Source of the DNA: Halolactibacillus alkaliphilus
GTDB taxonomy: Bacteria; Bacillota; Bacilli; Bacillales; Amphibacillaceae
Reading direction: 5' to 3'
Length of the DNA: 48,872 bases
Assembly (NCBI RefSeq): GCF_900115465.1
Contig: NZ_FOWN01000022.1
Span: 1-48,872, forward strand
The notes below the pieces were generated by a model. It worked only from the letters and a program-made list of their open reading frames with translations. It did no database searches and was not told the DNA's origin. This document shows, in pieces, positions 1-9,142 of this stretch. Within the stretch, counting starts at the first letter, position 1, and the number at the start of each line of letters is the position of its first letter. The position numbers were made by a program, and so were the translations under genes.

Positions 1-112
1 TCTGAGGCCTTGCGGCCCAATGGTTTTGAAGCATAAAAAAGGAAGTACCTCCCCAAGTCTTGTATAATGGTAAGTAACCAAACTAAACCAAAAGACTGGA
101 GGAGAACTCCCT

Positions 113-502
113 ATGCCTATTATACGACAAGAGAGTTTATTTAGCATTAATGAATTATATGCAATGGAACCTACCCAACGATATGACGCTATTATTTCGG
201 TCATTGATATTGACCACATTTACCGTGAGGTAAGTAAAAAATCACGTCTTGGAGCTCCGGAGGAGCTTAACTACGCTGCTATGATTATTTCTGTTTTTAT
301 AAGATATGTTGAGCGTATTCCTACAATTAAAGACTTGGTCAAACGCCTAAATGAAGATATAGCTTTCAAGATTAACTGTGGTTTTCTTGTGTCTGATCAT
401 ATCCCATCCGAGGCTTCGTATTCACGCTTAATTACCAAGCTGAGTGATTCTCATTGTCTTGAAGAGATTCAAGAAGCTTTATTATTAATGATACTGTTAT
501 GA
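113..502 (+). pseudogene. Truncated IS1182-like transposase, N-terminal part
   Basis: A 129-residue product matching the N-terminal (DUF772-like) region of IS1182/IS5-type DDE transposases, with the typical run around PTIKDLVKRLNEDIAFK and IPSEASYSRLITKL. Family members run to about 450-550 residues and carry the catalytic DDE residues further on, so this copy is only the first quarter and cannot transpose. The start is supported by GGAGGAG about 8 bases upstream. A TATAAT box lies at 63-68, and an imperfect inverted repeat (41-61 against 91-110) flanks it. After the stop, 503-784 shows no continuation of the transposase in any frame, so the rest was deleted rather than frameshifted. Family assignment is by motif reading only. 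Confidence 0.65.
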
Positions 503-784
503 TATTTAATTAGTGAATTAAATAATGAGGTGTTGAGATGTACAAAGATTGAGATTGGATAAAATCTATTTATAGGCTAAAAGAAACATGATGATTTAGA
601 CAGGTAAATGCACTTTATAATAGATCATTGCGATAATCTACAACACGTGAAAGTATTATCTGAAGTTGTTAGCTGATTGAACTTCCCCCACCTAACATCC
701 TGGCGGTCTTTTTGAGGAAGGGGATTTCATTAAGAAAGATAAAAAACAAACTTTTTCAACTAGTGAAAAGCAAGCACAAATATC
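503..784. other. Gene-free stretch after the transposase fragment
   Basis: No open frame with a ribosome binding site is visible on either strand. It probably holds decayed remains of the insertion element and old intergenic DNA. I see no clear terminal inverted repeat that would mark the element's end. Confidence 0.4.
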
Positions 785-830
785 AACAATAGCTTCAGGC
801 CCTATTTATATCCGGCCTGAAGCTATTGTT
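785..830. terminator. Bidirectional Rho-independent terminator
   Basis: Perfect 17-bp inverted repeat (785-801 against 814-830, arms AACAATAGCTTCAGGCC) with a 12-base loop. It lies just past the glutathione peroxidase stop codon and has A/T-rich sequence on both sides, so it can end transcripts from either strand. Confidence 0.85.
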
Positions 831-850
831 AATTTAATCTTTATTAACTT

Positions 851-1399
851 TTATAAAATCGCTTGGATATCTTTTTCGAAATCCATTGGTTCATCTGTAG
901 GTTCAAAACGTTTTAAAATGTCACCTTCTCGGCTCACAAGGAATTTTGTGAAATTCCACTTAATATCATTACCCACAAGCCATTCTGGATATTTATCTGA
1001 CACAATTTTCTTTATTAATTTTCCGTTCATTGTTGTTTCATCAAAACCTTCAAAAGGGTGCGCTTGTTTTAAAAATTGGAATACAGGATGTGCTTTCGGA
1101 CCATTTACATCAATCTTGCTGAATATCGGAAATTCCACACCGTAATTCAATTGACAGAACTCTGCCGCTTCTTCATTAGTGCCAGGCTCTTGTGCGTTAA
1201 ACTGATTACACGGAAAACCTAAAATAGTAAGCCCTTGATCTTTATACTTACTATAGAGTTTTTGTAAATCTTCAAATTGCGGGGTAAACCCACACTTACT
1301 TGCAGTATTGACAACCAATAAGACATCCCCTTTGTACATGTCTAATGATACAGGTTCTCCTTCAATTGTTAGTGCTTCAAAATCATAAAGTGTTGGCAT
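851..1399 (-). CDS. Glutathione peroxidase family thiol peroxidase
   Basis: A 182-residue protein of normal length for bacterial Gpx/BsaA-type peroxidases, which reduce hydrogen peroxide and organic hydroperoxides. In Gram-positive bacteria they usually draw electrons from thioredoxin or low-molecular-weight thiols rather than glutathione. The peroxidatic Cys36 is in [10 protein letters not shown]. The second family block, [13 protein letters not shown], supplies the Gln and the usual resolving Cys, and the Trp-Asn pair is in [10 protein letters not shown]. There is no signal peptide, so the protein is cytoplasmic. CTAAGGAGAG stands just upstream of the ATG. It is a single-gene unit with its own downstream terminator (785-830). 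The nearest upstream gene, the diguanylate cyclase, has its own terminator. Confidence 0.93.
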   Translation of the reverse strand: MPTLYDFEALTIEGEPVSLDMYKGDVLLVVNTASKCGFTPQFEDLQKLYSKYKDQGLTILGFPCNQFNAQEPGTNEEAAEFCQLNYGVEFPIFSKIDVNGPKAHPVFQFLKQAHPFEGFDETTMNGKLIKKIVSDKYPEWLVGNDIKWNFTKFLVSREGDILKRFEPTDEPMDFEKDIQAIL

Positions 1400-1488
1400 G
1401 TATTCTCTCTCCTTAGTTTATGTAGTATAAAAGACATTATACATTAGTTATACAAAAAACAGCGCCTAATATGCTCAAGTAAAAGAAA

Positions 1489-1508
1489 AAGACCTTAGAA
1501 AGGCCTTC
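1489..1508 (-). terminator. Terminator of the diguanylate cyclase gene
   Basis: On the minus strand, AAGGCCT and AGGTCTT pair (7 bp, one G-U) around a short loop, followed by TTTTTCTTTT. It lies directly after the stop codon at 1516. Confidence 0.7.
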
Positions 1509-1515
1509 AAAAAAA

Positions 1516-3045
1516 TTATTCTATAAGCGTAAGACGGCACTTTCCCTGCTCCTTCGATTGATACATAGCTTCATCCGCTCGCTTTAACGCCTCAATATAA
1601 TTTGAATCTTTATCTAAAATTTGTGTCATACCAATTGATAGTGAAATGGTTAATTGGTCTGGGACTAAATCTAACGGTTTCGTTTCACACTCATATAGCA
1701 CTTGATCTAAAAGCAGCATAGCTTCGTTTTTAGTGATTGCTTCCATAACGACGACAAACTCATCTCCGCCCCAACGAATGACTTTTCCTTTTTCTTTGAA
1801 GATAGACTGAATTGTATCGGTGACATATTTTAACACACGATCTCCTGCATCATGTCCGTAGCGATCATTGATTAATTTAAAATCATCAATATCTAGCATA
1901 GCCATATAGACAGGGTTCTTCTTTACATGATATGTTTCGTATTTATGTTCAAGAATTCGCTCACCATATCTTCGGCTTTCCGCTCCTGTGAGTGGATCTG
2001 TGCTCGCTTCATCTATTAAGCGACGTGTCGATTTACGTAAATTTCTTTCCATAATCATATAAATCAACATAAAACCTAAAATTAATGCAGATAATAAGTA
2101 AAGCAAAATATAGAGCACTGTTTGTGTCAATAACCGCTGACTTTCTTCCCTAACCTCACTTACGTAACCATCTAAATCATCTAAGTGGACACCCATAGCT
2201 ACGATCCAATTATATGGTTCATACAGTTTCGCAAAAGTTATTTTTTTCGATATATCTTCTGATTGCAATTTTTTAAAGTAGTAGGTGAAAAATAATTCTC
2301 CTGTTTCATTAATACCGTTGAGCTCTGTAAGATAGGGTGTTCCACCTACAGCATCCGTCATAGAAGTTGACAACAACATGCCTTCAGTTTCAATTAAATT
2401 AGGATGAATGCGTCTTATCGCATAGTCATCCCCGCCCTCAAAGTCTATCACTTCATTTACCCAAATATAGGCGTCATTCCTATATGTTTGATGATGAATG
2501 ATTTCTTGTATATCCGTTTGAATAATCGCATCGATATACTGATTTTCTACACCAAAGACACCGGTATATGTACCTTTTTTTAATATAGCTTTAGTTGACA
2601 AAATCGAATCGAGATTTTCAACTGAAACACCTTGTTCTTTTATATTCTTTGTTGTAAAAACCAATTCACCTGTATCGCTATGATATAAGTACGCTGTCCA
2701 CAAGTTATCTTCACCTGTTTGTTGGAATTCACTCTCAAACAGACGAATAAAACTTTCTTCATCTAAAGCATCTGCTAAGACAAATAATCGATCCCTCCGT
2801 TTATCTGTATTGAGTTGGTAAATCTCTGTTTTTGATATCCTTAAGCGATCAATTTGTTGAATCATGTTATTCACGGTATCTCTTAAAAAATCTTTTTTTA
2901 GTTGGAGTGCAACGTCCTCAATTTGACTGACGTATACTTTTTCTGTTTCGTTATGAGAAATAAAATGAAATAATAACACAACCGTACTAATAACCACTGC
3001 CACACTAAGTGCCAGTAATCTATATCTATTTTTCACAAGAGACAT
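1516..3045 (-). CDS. Membrane-anchored sensor diguanylate cyclase (Cache-like + GGDEF)
   Basis: A 509-residue protein. A transmembrane segment at about 11-29 is followed by a large extracellular sensor region (about 30-305) that ends in a Cache-like block (EPYNWIVAMGVHLDDLD). A second membrane segment spans about 308-332, and the GGDEF domain follows from about 343. The active-site motif RWGGDEF is intact (GGDEF at 426-430), with the metal-binding DIDDFKLIND block near 385, so it should convert two GTP to cyclic di-GMP. The RxxD inhibitory site expected just before the GGDEF loop is absent (the sequence reads FKEKGKVIRW), which predicts no product inhibition. No EAL, HD-GYP or PilZ gene is in the window. 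GAAGAGGGG precedes the ATG. The ligand cannot be inferred. Confidence 0.93.
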   Translation of the reverse strand: MSLVKNRYRLLALSVAVVISTVVLLFHFISHNETEKVYVSQIEDVALQLKKDFLRDTVNNMIQQIDRLRISKTEIYQLNTDKRRDRLFVLADALDEESFIRLFESEFQQTGEDNLWTAYLYHSDTGELVFTTKNIKEQGVSVENLDSILSTKAILKKGTYTGVFGVENQYIDAIIQTDIQEIIHHQTYRNDAYIWVNEVIDFEGGDDYAIRRIHPNLIETEGMLLSTSMTDAVGGTPYLTELNGINETGELFFTYYFKKLQSEDISKKITFAKLYEPYNWIVAMGVHLDDLDGYVSEVREESQRLLTQTVLYILLYLLSALILGFMLIYMIMERNLRKSTRRLIDEASTDPLTGAESRRYGERILEHKYETYHVKKNPVYMAMLDIDDFKLINDRYGHDAGDRVLKYVTDTIQSIFKEKGKVIRWGGDEFVVVMEAITKNEAMLLLDQVLYECETKPLDLVPDQLTISLSIGMTQILDKDSNYIEALKRADEAMYQSKEQGKCRLTLIE

Positions 3046-3383
3046 CCCCTCTTCTTCTCTTTCTTCATATATCTATATTATCTTAAAAGACTAGTCTTCA
3101 TTTGTTTACTATCCTTTAGTAAAGTTTAGATAACTTCGCACAAACACTATCATTTATGAGCTTAACAGATCATTTAAAAGCATGACTTATGAACTAGTAA
3201 GCGCTTATATATTATAGCATATCCTATTTAGGAATACGTATCATTTACTTTATAAATACAACATATTCGTTACAATAGTCTACGTATAACAAAATATTTT
3301 CAGAAAATATAATTTATTTTTTCCTTTGTGTTACAATGAGAATATATGTAAAATGAACTGATTAAACCGAGAGGAGTTTGCTT
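3046..3383. other. Intergenic region between the divergent diguanylate cyclase and small peptide genes
   Basis: It contains a perfect 12-bp palindrome AAGACTAGTCTT at 3087-3098 near the diguanylate cyclase start. A cre-like site, AGTAAGCGCTTATA, lies at 3196-3209 and matches 12 of 14 positions of the Bacillus cre consensus TGWAANCGNTNWCA. The promoter of the small gene is listed separately. No other gene is visible. Confidence 0.4.
3326..3354 (+). promoter_or_regulatory. SigA-type promoter of the small membrane peptide gene
   Basis: TTGTGT (3326-3331), 17-base spacer, TAAAAT (3349-3354). It lies about 30 bases upstream of the ATG at 3384 and points at it. Confidence 0.6.
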
Positions 3384-3524
3384 ATGCGTCACACCATTCC
3401 ACCGAAAAACGCCGATAAAAATAAAGACACTTTTGACCGTGCATTTTTCGGTAATCCTACAGTGATGTTTTTTATCATCCTTGTCATCATTATCGGTAGT
3501 ATCCTTTATAGTTGGTTATTTTAA
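3384..3524 (+). CDS. Small single-pass membrane peptide, 46 residues
   Basis: I do not recognise this gene. It encodes 46 residues: a charged, polar N-terminal half (RHTIPPKNADKNKDTFDRAF) and then one hydrophobic helix (about residues 27-45, rich in Ile/Phe/Val) ending SWLF. The expected topology is N-in with a very short C-tail. Support for it being real comes from GAGGAG 7 bases before the ATG, a well-formed promoter at 3326-3354, and a terminator right after the stop. It stands alone on the plus strand between minus-strand genes. A cre-like site lies about 180 bases upstream, so carbon control is possible. It could be a small membrane-protein modulator; function is unknown. Confidence 0.6.
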   Translation: MRHTIPPKNADKNKDTFDRAFFGNPTVMFFIILVIIIGSILYSWLF

Positions 3525-3547
3525 TAACGTCAAACTTTATTCAACAA

Positions 3548-3590
3548 AAAATGAGAAGCCACAACCTTTAAAGGTCTGGACTTCTCATTT
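3548..3590. terminator. Bidirectional terminator between the small peptide gene and bglA
   Basis: AAATGAGAAG (from 3548) pairs with CTTCTCATTT (3581-3590), with further pairing inside. It is flanked by an A-run on the left and a T-rich stretch on the right. The genes on its two sides converge here. Confidence 0.75.
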
Positions 3591-3633
3591 ATCTTATTAG
3601 CACGTGTTTTAACTAAAATTTAAACAGTGGTAT

Positions 3634-5091
<1,458 letters not shown>

Positions 5092-5149
5092 TTACACATA
5101 CTTTTAATCCATCTGTTTTCACGTTTTTTCACTTGAGCTTTGACCTGAA

Positions 5150-5173
5150 GTGAGTCGCATAAATGCGACTCAC
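5150..5173. other. Intergenic hairpin between bglP/EIIA and bglA
   Basis: Perfect 11-bp inverted repeat GTGAGTCGCAT with a 2-base centre. No T-run follows on the minus strand, so it is probably an RNA-processing or stability element, or a weak attenuator, rather than a full terminator. It lies between two genes expected to share a transcript. Confidence 0.55.
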
Positions 5174-5216
5174 GATAGTGACCTTAAGTTTTTCTATATA
5201 TAAAAAGTTATTTACT

Positions 5217-5702
5217 TTAGCCTTTACTAACGAGTTCTAAAATTAAATCATCTGTCGATACTGTTGCTGGTGCTGTTATTTCGACGTGGTAGTTTGATGC
5301 ATTTGTTACGACCACTGGTGTGGTGAGCGGGTAACCAGCTGCTTTAATTTTTTCAATATCAAACGAAAGAAGTTTTTGACCACGTTCAATACGATCACCT
5401 TGCTTAATGTGTGTGGTAAAATGTTTACCTTCTAACCTAACGGTATCCATTCCAACATGAATCAAAATTTCTGCGCCTTCATCTGATGTGATCCCAATCG
5501 CATGGTGCGTTGGAAAAAGCGATGTGACACTACCTGAAACAGGTGCAACAACTAATCCTTCAGTTGGTTCAATCGCAATACCTAAACCGAGTGCGCCTGA
5601 ATTAAACGCTTGGTCATCAATATCTTCTAATTTTACAAACTGACCTTTGATTGGACTTGTTACAACGGTTGTTTCAACAAAACCTGCTTCAGGCGTCGTT
5701 AC
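5217..5702 (-). CDS. PTS beta-glucoside EIIA (Crr-type) domain, -1 frame continuation of bglP
   Basis: About 160 residues of a glucose-type EIIA domain. They read from KKVTTPEAGFVETTVV through SPIKGQFVKLEDIDD and the phosphorylation-site region VSGSVTSLFPTHHAIG, to ILIHVGMDTVRLEGKHF and the C-terminal ELVSKG. The domain is complete and looks functional, including the active His pair in THHAIG. It has no start codon with a ribosome binding site at its beginning: the frame opens directly from the end of the EIIBC gene in the -1 frame. A TTG at 5465 lies inside the domain, after the active site, and has no Shine-Dalgarno, so it is not a credible start. The domain therefore depends on the frameshift at 5702-5708, or on the frame being intact in the living cell. 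A fused EIIBCA would have 644 residues, close to normal BglP length. Confidence 0.85.
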   Translation of the reverse strand, partial: VTTPEAGFVETTVVTSPIKGQFVKLEDIDDQAFNSGALGLGIAIEPTEGLVVAPVSGSVTSLFPTHHAIGITSDEGAEILIHVGMDTVRLEGKHFTTHIKQGDRIERGQKLLSFDIEKIKAAGYPLTTPVVVTNASNYHVEITAPATVSTDDLILELVSKG

Positions 5703-7150
5703 TTTTTTCCCGTATTACCACCTGTAACTGGTGATGCTTGTTCTTTTTTATTAATATCACCAAACATCCATGTGAGTACAAATGCCAAGACAAAACCTAA
5801 CACAGCAGCAATAACAGCGGCATAGAATCCCATATCAAAACCTTCTGGCGAAATAAAGCTTGGGAATTGGAAGGCACCAAGTCCACCCATGACATAACCT
5901 GTTGTTCTAAAGAAACCTAAGATGGCCCCACCAATCGCTGATACAATCAACGTAATAATAAATGGTCTCTTTAAAGGTAAAACAATACCGTACATACCAG
6001 GTTCTGTTACACCAAAGATCGACGAAATAAACGCTGGTGCACTTAATGCTTTAATTTTCTTATCTCTAGATTTTAACCAAACAGCTAATATCGCACCGGC
6101 AAGTGCCCAGGAGTGCGCGAATACAAGTGCTAAGACGGCATCATATCCTTGTGTCGCAAAGTTATTAATAGCCACCGGCACAAGTCCCCAGTGAAGACCA
6201 AACATAACAAACACTAACCAGAAGCCACCTAAGATAGCACCCGCAATCACTGGACTTAAATCATACGCCCAAACTGTAAACTGACCGAGTAACTGACTTG
6301 CCCATGTGGCAATTGGACCAATGACAATAAAGGTTATAGGTACAATAATAAGCAAAGTCATCATCGGCACTAAGAACATTTTTACAACAGATGGTACAAC
6401 TTTTGCGAAGAATTTTTCAAGTTTAGCCGCAAAGAACGTTGAAATAATAATCGGAATAACCGACATAGAATACGTCATTAAAATAACTGGAATACCTAAG
6501 AATTCAATGTAGATAGGGGATTCGAACATTGTGCCACTAAACAACGTATAAAGTGGCTCTGTCGCACCTGGGATACCCTCAAGCGCTGGATATACAAGCG
6601 CCATCGCAATTGTCATGCCAAGAAACGGTGTGCCACCAAATTTCTTCATTGCGGTATAACCAAGTAAAATCGGTAAGAAGTAAAAGAGTCCGTCGCCTGT
6701 CGCGTTTAAAACTTGATAAGTACCACTTGTATTTGATAATAGACCAATTGCTACAAATAAAGCGTTTAAACCTTTAATCATACCTGATGCCGCTAACACG
6801 CCAAGAATTGGTGTGAAGATGCCTGCAATTAAATCGATAAACCGATCAAATAAACTACCACTCGGCTCATCGGTTGCCCCGTCATCCGTTGCACTTCCAT
6901 CTTTAAATCCACCGACACTAACAACCGCTTTGTATACGTCAGAAACGTGATTACCAATAACGACTTGATACTGGCCCCCGCTCTGCATGACAGTCACAAC
7001 GCCGTCCATATTTTTAAGCGCATCTGTATCCGCTTTCTTTTCATCCTTTAATTTAAAACGTAACCGAGTAATACAGTGGACTACACTTTTTACATTGCTT
7101 TTACCTCCGACACGTTCAATAATGTCTTTTGCTAATTGTTCATGCTTCAT
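5699..7150 (-). CDS. bglP: PTS beta-glucoside transporter subunit EIIBC (BglP-type)
   Basis: A 483-residue membrane transporter. The N-terminal EIIB domain (about 1-80) carries the phosphocysteine in VHCITRLRFKLKD. The EIIC domain of about ten membrane segments contains the family motif FGVTEPGMYG. It imports and phosphorylates beta-glucosides. I start it at MKHEQLAKD (7150), preceded by AAAGGGTG, rather than at an upstream codon inside the leader. The frame stops at 5699-5701 with SPVTGGNTGKK, a linker-like tail exactly where family members continue into EIIA; the EIIA is encoded immediately after in the -1 frame. Expression is controlled by an upstream cre box, promoter and RAT/terminator, with licT as the likely antiterminator gene. 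Confidence 0.92.
   Translation of the reverse strand: MKHEQLAKDIIERVGGKSNVKSVVHCITRLRFKLKDEKKADTDALKNMDGVVTVMQSGGQYQVVIGNHVSDVYKAVVSVGGFKDGSATDDGATDEPSGSLFDRFIDLIAGIFTPILGVLAASGMIKGLNALFVAIGLLSNTSGTYQVLNATGDGLFYFLPILLGYTAMKKFGGTPFLGMTIAMALVYPALEGIPGATEPLYTLFSGTMFESPIYIEFLGIPVILMTYSMSVIPIIISTFFAAKLEKFFAKVVPSVVKMFLVPMMTLLIIVPITFIVIGPIATWASQLLGQFTVWAYDLSPVIAGAILGGFWLVFVMFGLHWGLVPVAINNFATQGYDAVLALVFAHSWALAGAILAVWLKSRDKKIKALSAPAFISSIFGVTEPGMYGIVLPLKRPFIITLIVSAIGGAILGFFRTTGYVMGGLGAFQFPSFISPEGFDMGFYAAVIAAVLGFVLAFVLTWMFGDINKKEQASPVTGGNTGKK
5702..5708 (-). other. A AAA AAG slippery heptamer at the EIIBC/EIIA junction
   Basis: In the zero frame the minus strand reads GGA AAA AAG TAA, so A AAA AAG falls in exactly the register of a classic -1 slippery site (the Escherichia coli dnaX heptamer). 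A -1 slip continues as GTA ACG ACG into the EIIA domain. AGGTGG, a possible internal Shine-Dalgarno stimulator, ends 9 bases upstream. A small CCTG-AAG-CAGG hairpin begins 8 bases downstream. The alternative is loss of one A from an A7 run, by mutation or sequencing error. Confidence 0.55.
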
Positions 7151-7189
7151 GATTAACACCCTTTCGTTTGGTTGTTTGTATTTGGGTAA

Positions 7190-7252
7190 TAAAAAAACCT
7201 GAATCAATCACAGAGACACACACGTGTCGTGTCCGTAAGATTGATCCAGGTT
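7190..7252 (-). terminator. Conditional leader terminator of bglP
   Basis: Minus-strand arms AACCTGGATCAATC (7239-7252) and GATTGATTCAGGTT (7196-7209) pair over 14 bp with one wobble, enclose a secondary CACGTG-centred stem, and are followed by a T-run. The first arm shares its 5' bases with the RAT element, so protein binding to RAT would prevent this hairpin from forming. Confidence 0.85.
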
Positions 7253-7275
7253 ATGCCCAAAAAGGTAACATTCCT
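7248..7275 (-). promoter_or_regulatory. RAT antiterminator site for a LicT/BglG protein
   Basis: The minus-strand 28-mer starts AGGAATGTTACC and ends GGGCATAACCT. It follows the ribonucleic antiterminator pattern of the BglG/SacY/LicT family (GGAtTGTTAC ... GGCAaAACCT) and overlaps the terminator arm, the standard arrangement. licT is the neighbouring gene. Confidence 0.85.
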
Positions 7276-7320
7276 AAATGTTTAATATTCAGTTTGTCGC
7301 GTTAATTAATTAACATCTTC

Positions 7321-7370
7321 AATTTATCATGAGGAAAAACATCTGTCAACAAATTTTTAAAGCGTTTTCA
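7321..7370 (-). promoter_or_regulatory. bglP promoter with a cre box
   Basis: On the minus strand, TTGACA (7344-7349), a 17-base spacer and TAAATT (7321-7326). The cre-like TGAAAACGCTTTAA (7357-7370) lies just upstream of -35 and matches the Bacillus consensus at 13 of 14 positions. This predicts CcpA control on top of antitermination. Confidence 0.75.
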
Positions 7371-7437
7371 TGATTTGTTTGTTTTTAAGTGAATAAACCT
7401 ATTTAATTTACTTATATTTACAATTATTATATAATTA

Positions 7438-8301
7438 CTACTGCTTTTGTTGATTTTCTTTGTACTCTCGGTACGTTACCCGGTGAATATGGACGGTTAA
7501 ATAGACACGTTCATCTTGTGAGAGTGGCCAATCAACATTCTTTTCTAAATACATATTAATTCGCTCGGTACATTGATACGCTTGATTGTATTTACGCATT
7601 ACTTGTTCATGCATAAAGTCATCCACGGTGTCTTCTGGTACTTCTTTGCGAATAAAACGCACGGCGAAATAACGTAAATGTGTGACAAAGCGCTCATAGT
7701 TGATCGTTGTTTCATCGAGTTCCATTTGGTAAAAGTATTTCACGATATTTAAAATATTATCAACCATCTCGGTTACTTGAACGGCTGCTTGCATATTTTC
7801 ACCCGTCAACTGACTATTGACTAAGTGAAGGGCAATCGAGCCTGCCTCATCTTCATTCAACCGAATACCGGTTCTATTTTCGATGATATCCAAACAACGT
7901 TTGGCGATTTGATATTCACGTTTATAATACTTTCTCACCTCATACAACAGATTATTTTTTAATTCAATCCCTTGCTTAAAACGCGCAATCGCAAAACTCA
8001 AGTGATCGGTTAAGGCGACATATAAATATTCGTTCAGTTCATACGGCACGTGCTTTTGTGCATAAATGAGAATTTCTGATGCTAAATCTAAATACTCTTC
8101 TGATGTGTACTTTAACAGTTGGTCAAGTTTTCCTGATGTCTCTTTATCCTTTAAGATAAATTGTTTCTCAATGACTGATGGATCAATCGTTTGACCAGGT
8201 TTCTTTTGAAACGCAAGACCTCTCCCCATCACAACCATTTCCTGACCATTCTCATTCAAAGTGGTGACGACATTATTATTTAATATTTTCAAAATCTCCA
8301 C
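7438..8301 (-). CDS. licT: LicT/BglG-family transcriptional antiterminator
   Basis: A 287-residue protein of typical family length. The N-terminal RNA-binding (CAT) domain (about 1-57, EILKILNNNVVTTL) is followed by PRD1 and PRD2. The PRD phospho-histidines are in YVALTDHLSFAI and SIALHLVNSQL (PRD1) and in TVHIHRV (PRD2). The unphosphorylated or activated dimer binds RAT RNA and prevents the leader terminator from forming when beta-glucosides are transported. The start is GTG with AGGGGTG upstream. The gene lies directly upstream of the RAT/terminator (7190-7275) and bglP, so the target is almost certainly that leader. No second RAT precedes licT itself, so only bglP and the genes after it seem to be controlled by antitermination. 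Confidence 0.93.
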   Translation of the reverse strand: MEILKILNNNVVTTLNENGQEMVVMGRGLAFQKKPGQTIDPSVIEKQFILKDKETSGKLDQLLKYTSEEYLDLASEILIYAQKHVPYELNEYLYVALTDHLSFAIARFKQGIELKNNLLYEVRKYYKREYQIAKRCLDIIENRTGIRLNEDEAGSIALHLVNSQLTGENMQAAVQVTEMVDNILNIVKYFYQMELDETTINYERFVTHLRYFAVRFIRKEVPEDTVDDFMHEQVMRKYNQAYQCTERINMYLEKNVDWPLSQDERVYLTVHIHRVTYREYKENQQKQ

Positions 8302-8503
8302 TTTCTCACCCCTGTTGGATTTTTTCTACATCCCTATCGCTCATGTCACAGTCTGTCATTTTAAAACTTAAGGTCAATTATTTTCTACCATAGTTTATTC
8401 ATTCTGACAAGTAAATATTAATTTTATCCCAACACAGCATCATGAAGTGAAGGCACTTTTTCATCACTATTTCATTATCAATAGCGATAAAATCTGTTAT
8501 ACA

Positions 8504-8530
8504 ACAAAAAACCCAATCGATGAGATTGAG
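8504..8530 (-). terminator. Terminator after the VOC gene
   Basis: Minus-strand CTCAATC and GATTGGG pair around a 5-base loop and are followed by TTTTTTGTTG. Confidence 0.75.
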
Positions 8531-8554
8531 CTTTTAATTCTTGTATTCCGCAAT

Positions 8555-8935
8555 TTAAATCGTTAATTCTAAATGATTCCCTTCTGGGTCTAAAACGACA
8601 CTTTCATAATAACCATCCCCGGTCGTTCTTGGACCGTCCATATGGCAGTAACCTTTCCGACATAGCTCATCGGTTAATTGATCAACTTTTTCTTTTGAAC
8701 CTAAACTAATCGCTATATGCGTCCAACCTAACACCTGCTCATCATGTTTTTTGGTCACATCTGTCCGAGTCATTAGTTCCAAGCGTGACCCGGATTCAAA
8801 CGTTAGAAAATATGACTGGAAACCTTTCTCTTCATTCGTATAGCGATTACCTGCCTTTGCACCAAAGTGCTTAGTATAGAAAAACACCATTTTTTCTAAA
8901 TCTTTGACCCATAAAGCAACATGATCAATTCTCAT
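8555..8935 (-). CDS. VOC-superfamily protein (glyoxalase/bleomycin-resistance fold)
   Basis: A 126-residue single-module VOC protein with the repeated beta-alpha-beta-beta-beta pattern. It starts MRIDHVALWVKDLEK and ends VVLDPEGNHLELTI. The candidate metal ligands of the glyoxalase I family are all visible: His in IDHVALWV, Glu in RLELMTR, His in WTHIAIS and Glu in HLELTI. A lactoylglutathione-lyase-like or dioxygenase-like role is possible, but the substrate cannot be read from the sequence. I choose the ATG at 8935 because GGGAGTGAG is its Shine-Dalgarno; the alternative ATG five codons upstream would overlap that site. It is a single gene with its own terminator. Confidence 0.8.
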   Translation of the reverse strand: MRIDHVALWVKDLEKMVFFYTKHFGAKAGNRYTNEEKGFQSYFLTFESGSRLELMTRTDVTKKHDEQVLGWTHIAISLGSKEKVDQLTDELCRKGYCHMDGPRTTGDGYYESVVLDPEGNHLELTI

Positions 8936-9142
8936 TATTCTCACTCCCATCTAAAGATGTCATCACTTTTCTCAAGTAGCATATACAAACGTTTCATCAT
9001 TGGACCATCTGTATAGTGTACTTTACCCGAAAAAACAAGTAGATAAAAGTGAAATGACGCCCGATAAACAATTACAGTAAAAAACAATCCCTTATTAGTC
9101 AGTTGCATCACTTAACGGAATAAGCAATGTGTATTATAACAG

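Noticed and set aside
1-40. GGCC-TTGC-GGCC hairpin at the window edge
   Set aside because: Four-base arms at the cut end of the window are too little to call a terminator or element end.
5150-5173. Full terminator between bglP and bglA
   Set aside because: The hairpin is strong but has no T-run on either strand, and bglA has no visible promoter of its own.
5217-5465. EIIA as a separate 82-residue gene starting at TTG 5465
   Set aside because: The frame is open far upstream and encodes the missing front half of the EIIA domain, including its active histidines. The TTG has no Shine-Dalgarno and would give a non-functional fragment.
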